From Sphingomonas sp. UBA4766 (GTDB lineage Bacteria > Pseudomonadota > Alphaproteobacteria > Sphingomonadales > Sphingomonadaceae), in the NCBI GenBank assembly GCA_002403415.1, contig DHHS01000181.1, forward strand, positions 1 through 9,859: a DNA stretch of 9,859 bases. Direction: 5' to 3'. Below, in pieces: positions 6,053-9,859 of the stretch. The translations under genes and the position numbers were made by a program. Under the pieces are notes generated by a model, which made no database searches, had not been told where the DNA came from, and saw nothing but the letters and a program-made list of their open reading frames with translations. Numbering within the stretch: position 1 is the first letter of the stretch; each line of letters opens with the position of its first letter.

Positions 6053-7147
6053 TCAGTTCATCGGCAAGTCGAGAGCATCGGCAACGGCCTGATGCCGGAT
6101 CTTGCCGCCTGACACGTTCAGCCCGTTGGCGAGATGCGGGTCGGCGGCCATTGCGGCGACCGCACCCAGATTGGCGAGCTTGAGTGCGAAAGGCAATGTC
6201 GCATTGTTGAGCGCGAAAGCGCTGGTGCGCGCAACCGCGCCGGGCATGTTGGCGACGCAGTAATGGATGACGCCGTCCACCTCAAACACCGGATCGTCAT
6301 GTGTGGTCGGGTGCGAGGTTTCGAAGCAGCCACCCTGGTCAATCGCGATATCGACGAGCACCGACCCGCGTTTCATCGTCTTAAGCATGTCGCGCGTGAC
6401 AAGCTTTGGCGCAGCAGCACCGGGCACCAGCACTGCGCCGATCACCAGATGCGCGTTTTTCACCGCAGCCGCGATCGCAGCGGACGAGGCATAGGCAGTC
6501 TTAATCTGGCTGGAGAAAAACATGTCGAGTTCAGCAAGCCGCGCATTATTGATATCATAGATGGTCACATCGGCGCGCATCCCGACTGCCATCTGCGCGG
6601 CATTAACCCCTGACACGCCGCCGCCCAGAATGGCGACGCGCGCTGGCGCCACGCCGGGCACCCCGCCAAGCAGGACGCCGCGACCGCCCTGTTCTTTTTC
6701 CAGATAATGCGCGCCGACCTGCACCGACATGCGCCCCGCAACCTCGCTCATCGGCTTGAGCAGCGGGAGCGAGCGATCGGGCGCCGTCACCGTTTCATAG
6801 GCGATGCAGGTGGCGCCCGACGCCATCAACCCCTGCGCCTGCGGCTTGTCAGCCGCGAGGTGGAGATAGGTGAACAGCGTGTGCCGGGCCTCCAGCATGG
6901 CGATTTCGACCGGCTGCGGTTCCTTTACCTTCACGATCATATCGGCGGCTGCAAACACTTCGACGGCGGTCGCGACAATGCTTGCGCCCGCCTCGACATA
7001 GTCGGCATCCTCAAAATCAATGCCGGTCCCGGCGCGGGTTTCGACCACCACATCGTGCCCGGCGCGGACCAGTTCCGCGACGGAGGCCGGGGTCAGGCCG
7101 ACCCGATATTCGTGGTTCTTGATTTCCTTGGGAACACCGACTCGCAT
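6053..7147 (-). CDS. ald: Alanine dehydrogenase
   Basis: The enzyme catalyses NAD-dependent reversible deamination of L-alanine to pyruvate and ammonia in the cytoplasm. The product is 364 aa, close to the usual 370. All reference catalytic residues fall at canonical numbers: R15 (HEYRVGLTP) and K75 (VKVKEP) for pyruvate binding, H96 (TYLHLAAD) and D270 (DIAIDQGGC). The nucleotide-binding loop is GGGVSG (175-180). Signature blocks YETV, PLLKPMSEVAGRMS, HYCVANMPGAVARTS and the C-terminal GGKIRHQAVADALDLP are intact. ATG7147 is supported by this exact numbering and by an excellent ribosome site, GGAGAGGG (complement of 7152-7159). The frame stays open 56 codons further upstream, to a TTG at 7315 with in-frame ATGs at 7201 and 7183, but that extension is not part of the family. 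The AAC(3)-like gene follows 17 nt after the stop. No Lrp/AsnC-type regulator, a common ald neighbour, is visible in the window. Confidence 0.96.
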   Translation of the reverse strand: MRVGVPKEIKNHEYRVGLTPASVAELVRAGHDVVVETRAGTGIDFEDADYVEAGASIVATAVEVFAAADMIVKVKEPQPVEIAMLEARHTLFTYLHLAADKPQAQGLMASGATCIAYETVTAPDRSLPLLKPMSEVAGRMSVQVGAHYLEKEQGGRGVLLGGVPGVAPARVAILGGGVSGVNAAQMAVGMRADVTIYDINNARLAELDMFFSSQIKTAYASSAAIAAAVKNAHLVIGAVLVPGAAAPKLVTRDMLKTMKRGSVLVDIAIDQGGCFETSHPTTHDDPVFEVDGVIHYCVANMPGAVARTSAFALNNATLPFALKLANLGAVAAMAADPHLANGLNVSGGKIRHQAVADALDLPMN

Positions 7148-7150
7148 TTT

Positions 7151-7217
7151 GCCCTCTCCGCAACGGGTTGAATGCTGTACCATAGCGCCGCGCGCGGTCA
7201 TTGTCCCGTTGCAGGGC
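7151..7217 (-). repeat. Interrupted 13-bp inverted repeat spanning the ald ribosome site
   Basis: GCAACGGG (7160-7167) is the exact complement of CCCGTTGC (7205-7212). The flanking GCCCT (7151-7155) is the complement of AGGGC (7213-7217), separated from the first arm by four bases (7156-7159) that have no counterpart. The arms are 37 nt apart. In ald mRNA the four unpaired bases are GGAG, the core of the ribosome site, and the adjoining AGGG is paired. As RNA this could mask the site if transcription starts upstream of 7217; as DNA it could be an operator around the promoter. Confidence 0.5.
7179..7207 (-). promoter_or_regulatory. ald: Candidate ald promoter
   Basis: On the minus strand GGGACA (7207-7202) matches the -35 consensus at four of six bases. 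A 17-nt spacer leads to TATGGT (7184-7179), also four of six. Transcription would start near 7172 and give a leader of about 25 nt carrying the ribosome site. The -35 lies in the distal arm of the inverted repeat. An alternative pair, TTGCGC and ACAATG with 17 nt between, lies slightly upstream. This is a consensus match only. Confidence 0.33.
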
Positions 7218-7351
7218 ATCCGCGCAAGTGCTAAGAATTTTTTGGGGAACGGGGCGTTTATTTCAGACTTTTGGATGGTTCGATGCTCGACCGGCATGGC
7301 GGACGCCCGTTTCAATTTCCAATTTCTCCTGCTTGGTGAACCGCATCATCG

Positions 7352-9259
7352 ATGACTGACGCGTCTATTATGTCCCAAACCCATGGCGCGGCTCCGGCCA
7401 AACAGGCAGGTGCGACGGCGCTTGCGGTAAGCGCGATGGGGGTCGTTTTTGGCGATATCGGCACCAGCCCGCTTTATGCGTTGCGCGAAGCCTTTACCGG
7501 CCATCACTCGCTCGCCCCCGATGCGCTGCATATCATGGGCGTGGTCAGCCTGATCTTCTGGTCAATGATGATTGTGGTGACCTTCAAATACATCAGCGTC
7601 ATCATGCGTGCCGACAATCGCGGCGCGGGCGGCAGCCTGGCGCTATTGGCGTTGGTGTCGGGGCGGACCAAGACCCGCCGATGGTCGGCGGGCATCGTCC
7701 TGCTTGGGGTGCTTGCGACCGCGCTCTTTTATGGCGACGCAATGATTACGCCGGCGGTTTCGGTGTTGAGCGCAGTGGAGGGGATTACGGTAGCCGCCCC
7801 CGGCTTTTCAGGCTGGGTCGTGCCGCTCGCGATCGCCATTCTGGTGGTGTTGTTTTCGATCCAGCGCACCGGCACCGCGCGTGTGGGCATGTTTTTTGGT
7901 CCCGTCATGCTCGTTTACTTCGTCGTGATCGGCGCGCTTGGACTAATGAGCATTTACGAGACGCCCGCCATCCTCGCGGCGCTTTCGCCGCATCATGCGC
8001 TTGCGTTTTTTGGCAGCGACCCGATGCGCGCGTTCCTGGCGCTCGGCTCGGTCGTGCTGGCCGTGACCGGGGCAGAGGCGCTTTACGCCGATATGGGCCA
8101 TTTCGGGCGCAATCCGATCCGGGTGTCATGGCTGTTTTTTGTGCTGCCGGCGCTTTTGCTCAATTATATGGGACAAGGGGCGTTGTTGCTGCGCGTCGGC
8201 GAGGCCGGGCTAAGCAATCCGTTTTTCCTGATGGCGCCCGACGCGCTCAGGTTGCCGCTCGTCGTGTTGGCGACGCTGGCCGCGACCATTGCCAGCCAGG
8301 CGGTGATTTCGGGCACATTTTCGGTCACCCATCAGGCGATCCAACTGGGGTTCATGCCGCGACTTAGGATCGAACATACCAACGCCGCGACCGTCGGGCA
8401 GATTTATGTGCCGATCATCAACTGGGCCATGCTGACGATGGTTATCGTCCTGGTAATGTTGTTTGGGAGCGTATCGCAACTGACTTCGGCTTATGGCGTG
8501 GCGGTAACGGGGGCGATGCTCATCGATACCTGCCTGCTTGGCGTCGTCGTGTTCCGGCTGTGGGACTGGCCGGTTTGGAAAGCATCCCCGCTGCTGGGGT
8601 TATTCTTCATTGTCGATGGCGCTTATTTCACGGCCAATCTGACCAAGATACCCGATGGCGGGTGGTTTCCGCTTGTGTTGGGACTGACGATTTTTGTCGT
8701 GCTGACCACTTGGTCAAAAGGGCGGCAATTGATGGTCGACCGAATGCGCGAAACCGCTATGCCGATGAGCGTATTCATCCATTCCGCCGCGAGCGCCGCC
8801 ACCCGCGTACCGGGAACGGCGGTGTTCATGACATCGGCGGCGCAGGGTGTGCCGCATGCGTTACTCCAGAATCTGAAGCATAATCGCGTGCTGCATGACC
8901 GCATCATCCTGTTGACGGTGCGGATCGAGGATGTGCCGATGATAGCCGAGGGGGAACGATGCTCGATCGAGGATCTGGGCCACGGCTTTCACCGCATGAT
9001 CCTGCGCTATGGCTTTGTCGAGGAACCCGATGTGCCGTCGGCGCTGGCGGGCGTGCACAGTTGCGGTGCCGACTTCCGGATGATGGACACCAGCTTTTAT
9101 CTATCGCGGCAGACGCTGCTCCCCTCTGACCAGCCGGGGATGAGCATCTGGCGCGAAAAGCTGTTTGCGTGGATGCTGCGCAATGCCGAAAGCGCGATGG
9201 AGTTTTTCCGGCTGCCCACGAACCGCGTGGTCGAGCTGGGCAGTCAGGTCGAGATTTGA
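7352..9259 (+). CDS. kup: KUP-family potassium uptake transporter
   Basis: Kup is an inner-membrane K+ uptake protein, thought to work by proton symport. The product is 635 aa (E. coli Kup 622). The N-terminal part, to about residue 460, is hydrophobic with around 12 membrane segments; the last 170 or so residues form a cytoplasmic domain. Family signatures are GVVFGDIGTSPLYALREAF, MRADNRGAGG, FYGDAMITPAVSVLSAVEG, EALYADMGHFGRNPIR, LNYMGQGALLL, RVPGTAVFM, LKHNRVLHDRIILLT and the terminal NRVVELGSQVEI. The acidic residues matching E. coli D23, E116 and E229 are D35, D129 (a conservative change) and E242. The start is ATG7352, with GGTGA at 7335-7339 upstream; ATG7370 (MSQTHGAAP) is possible, and the sequence before the conserved region is variable. 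The stop overlaps the start of the next gene. Genomes of this type often have more than one kup; I cannot tell which copy this is. Confidence 0.96.
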   Translation: MTDASIMSQTHGAAPAKQAGATALAVSAMGVVFGDIGTSPLYALREAFTGHHSLAPDALHIMGVVSLIFWSMMIVVTFKYISVIMRADNRGAGGSLALLALVSGRTKTRRWSAGIVLLGVLATALFYGDAMITPAVSVLSAVEGITVAAPGFSGWVVPLAIAILVVLFSIQRTGTARVGMFFGPVMLVYFVVIGALGLMSIYETPAILAALSPHHALAFFGSDPMRAFLALGSVVLAVTGAEALYADMGHFGRNPIRVSWLFFVLPALLLNYMGQGALLLRVGEAGLSNPFFLMAPDALRLPLVVLATLAATIASQAVISGTFSVTHQAIQLGFMPRLRIEHTNAATVGQIYVPIINWAMLTMVIVLVMLFGSVSQLTSAYGVAVTGAMLIDTCLLGVVVFRLWDWPVWKASPLLGLFFIVDGAYFTANLTKIPDGGWFPLVLGLTIFVVLTTWSKGRQLMVDRMRETAMPMSVFIHSAASAATRVPGTAVFMTSAAQGVPHALLQNLKHNRVLHDRIILLTVRIEDVPMIAEGERCSIEDLGHGFHRMILRYGFVEEPDVPSALAGVHSCGADFRMMDTSFYLSRQTLLPSDQPGMSIWREKLFAWMLRNAESAMEFFRLPTNRVVELGSQVEI

Positions 9260-9777
9260 GCGCGGATGAGGCTGGTGCGCCGATCATCGTCTCGGCCGTG
9301 TTCGCGCCCGCTGATTTTGCTTATTTCGACGGATTGCGGCGCGCGCACTTCCCGCCCGAACGTAATGTAATCCCCGCGCATTTGACGCTGTTTCATCATT
9401 TGCCGCCGGGCGTCGCGCGCGAGGTCAAGCAGCGGTTGGTTGCCGAGACACGGCAAATCCCGCGGCCGCGCGCGTGGATTTCGGGCCTCTTGAACATGGG
9501 GCGCGGCGTTGCATTCCGGATCGACTCGACCGAGCTGGAGACAATGCGAGCGCGGTTGGCGGAGGCATTTGCGCCGCTGCTCACGCCACAGGATCGGGCG
9601 GGGTGGCGCCCGCATGTAACCGTGCAGAACAAGGTTGCGCCCGCTGCGGCGCGCGCGCTGCTTGATACGCTGGCCGCCGATTTCGCGCCGCGCCCGGTCG
9701 CAATCGCGGGGCTGGCGAGCTGGTGGTATCGCGGCGGCCCTTGGGAGCCGTTGTCGCGGCACATGTTCACCCCTTGA
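9256..9777 (+). CDS. 2H phosphoesterase, '2'-5' RNA ligase' family protein
   Basis: The product (173 aa) is a 2H-superfamily phosphoesterase, a family with two HxT/S motifs that act on 2',3'-cyclic or 2'-5' phosphodiester bonds. Both motifs are present: H42-L-T44 (PAHLTLFHHLP) and H120-V-T122 (RPHVTVQNKV). The spacing and length are normal. Flanking patterns AVFAPADFAYFDGLRR, a Pro-rich PPERNVIPAHL and a C-terminal LASWWYRGGPW fit this group. The natural substrate is unknown; it could process RNA ends or a small nucleotide. I chose TTG9256 because it forms a TTGA overlap with the kup stop and gives a sensible N-terminus, MSADEAGAPIIVSAVF, that keeps the first beta strand. There is no ATG in that stretch, and GTG9298 would cut the strand off. 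The open frame continues upstream over kup and is not coding there. Co-transcription with kup is likely. Confidence 0.87.
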   Translation: MSADEAGAPIIVSAVFAPADFAYFDGLRRAHFPPERNVIPAHLTLFHHLPPGVAREVKQRLVAETRQIPRPRAWISGLLNMGRGVAFRIDSTELETMRARLAEAFAPLLTPQDRAGWRPHVTVQNKVAPAAARALLDTLAADFAPRPVAIAGLASWWYRGGPWEPLSRHMFTP

Positions 9778-9780
9778 CCC

Positions 9781-9826
9781 GCCACGCGCGAGCGCCTATC
9801 CGGCGCGCTCGCTGCGACGGCGTGGC
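9781..9826 (+). terminator. Two-part GC-rich hairpin after the 2H phosphoesterase gene
   Basis: Three bases after the stop, GCGAGCGC (9788-9795) pairs perfectly with GCGCTCGC (9805-9812) around a 9-nt loop. GCCACGC (9781-9787) pairs with GCGTGGC (9820-9826), giving 15 bp in all with a 7-nt bulge on the 3' side (9813-9819). No T-run follows (CCTT), so this is not a textbook intrinsic terminator. It may stop or protect the 3' end of the kup operon transcript, or serve as a processing structure ahead of the tRNA. Confidence 0.5.
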
Positions 9827-9832
9827 CCTTGG

Positions 9833-9859
9833 GGCGAAGTAGCTCAGCTGGTTAGAGCA
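9833..9859 (+). tRNA. tRNA gene, 5' part only, cut by the window edge
   Basis: A 7-nt acceptor strand GGCGAAG (9833-9839) is followed by U8-A9 and a complete D arm: GCTC (9842-9845), loop AGCTGGTTA, GAGC (9855-9858). The anticodon is beyond the window. The 5' half resembles alphaproteobacterial elongator tRNA-Met, but identity cannot be decided here. It starts 6 nt after the hairpin, with no clear promoter of its own. Confidence 0.85.

Larger units (their letters stand above)
7148..7351. promoter_or_regulatory. Divergent intergenic region ald / kup
   Basis: These 204 bp separate the minus-strand ald from the plus-strand kup and must hold both promoters unless transcription enters from outside. 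The ald side holds the ribosome site, an inverted repeat and a candidate promoter (listed separately). The middle has a T-run (7238-7243). The kup side has a perfect tandem 7-mer, CAATTTC twice (7313-7326), and the kup ribosome site. I found no convincing -35/-10 pair for kup and no recognisable riboswitch. Confidence 0.7.

Noticed and set aside
7232..7300. kup promoter or potassium/c-di-AMP riboswitch in the leader
   Set aside because: The best -35/-10 candidates match at only three of six bases each, and no riboswitch core or extended helix pattern is visible.
7148..7315. 56-codon in-frame upstream extension of ald, beginning TTG at 7315 with AGGAG 10 nt before it
   Set aside because: Catalytic residues fall at the family's exact numbers when counting from ATG7147, which has a far better ribosome site. 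The extension contains no family sequence and would include the promoter region.

Overview
The window reads as chromosomal DNA from an alphaproteobacterium, most likely a sphingomonad (Sphingomonas or a relative). The reasons are the GC-rich sequence with strongly GC-biased third codon positions, the style of the proteins, and a tRNA-His that keeps the encoded G-1:C73 pair, which Sphingomonadales retain and the Rhizobiales/Rhodobacterales/Caulobacterales group has lost. All family assignments come from reading motifs; no database search was run.

Layout. Positions 1-4018 (+) are the distal half of a type II secretion (gsp) operon: the probable last codons of gspI, then gspJ, gspK, gspL, gspM and gspN. 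Four junctions are ATGA stop/start overlaps and one (J/K) is an 11-bp overlap, so the block is probably translated with tight coupling. It encodes two minor pseudopilins of the tip (J, K), the inner-membrane platform proteins L and M, and the accessory protein N. A complete tRNA-His follows at 4066-4143. A Leu/Phe/Val-type amino-acid dehydrogenase (+) starts only 30 nt after its CCA.

Converging on that dehydrogenase, with interlocked stop codons (TTAA), is a minus-strand pair: alanine dehydrogenase (ald, 6053-7147) and, 17 nt downstream of it, an AAC(3)-family N-acetyltransferase (5220-6035). A 204-bp divergent intergenic region (7148-7351) separates ald from a KUP-type potassium transporter (kup, +). 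It carries a candidate ald promoter and an inverted repeat that overlaps the ald Shine-Dalgarno site. The kup stop overlaps the TTG start of a small 2H-phosphoesterase ('2'-5' RNA ligase family') gene. A strong GC-rich two-part hairpin follows, and the window ends inside a second tRNA gene whose anticodon is not visible.

Functionally this is mostly housekeeping: protein export, amino-acid deamination, K+ uptake and tRNAs. I see no insertion sequence, phage, CRISPR, toxin-antitoxin or defence genes, and no convincing new multi-gene system. The points most worth a second look are small-scale: the inverted repeat at the ald start, the duplicated prepilin-peptidase-like motif in the GspJ leader, the kup/2H-phosphoesterase coupling, the ald/AAC(3) pairing, and the tRNA-His/dehydrogenase junction.
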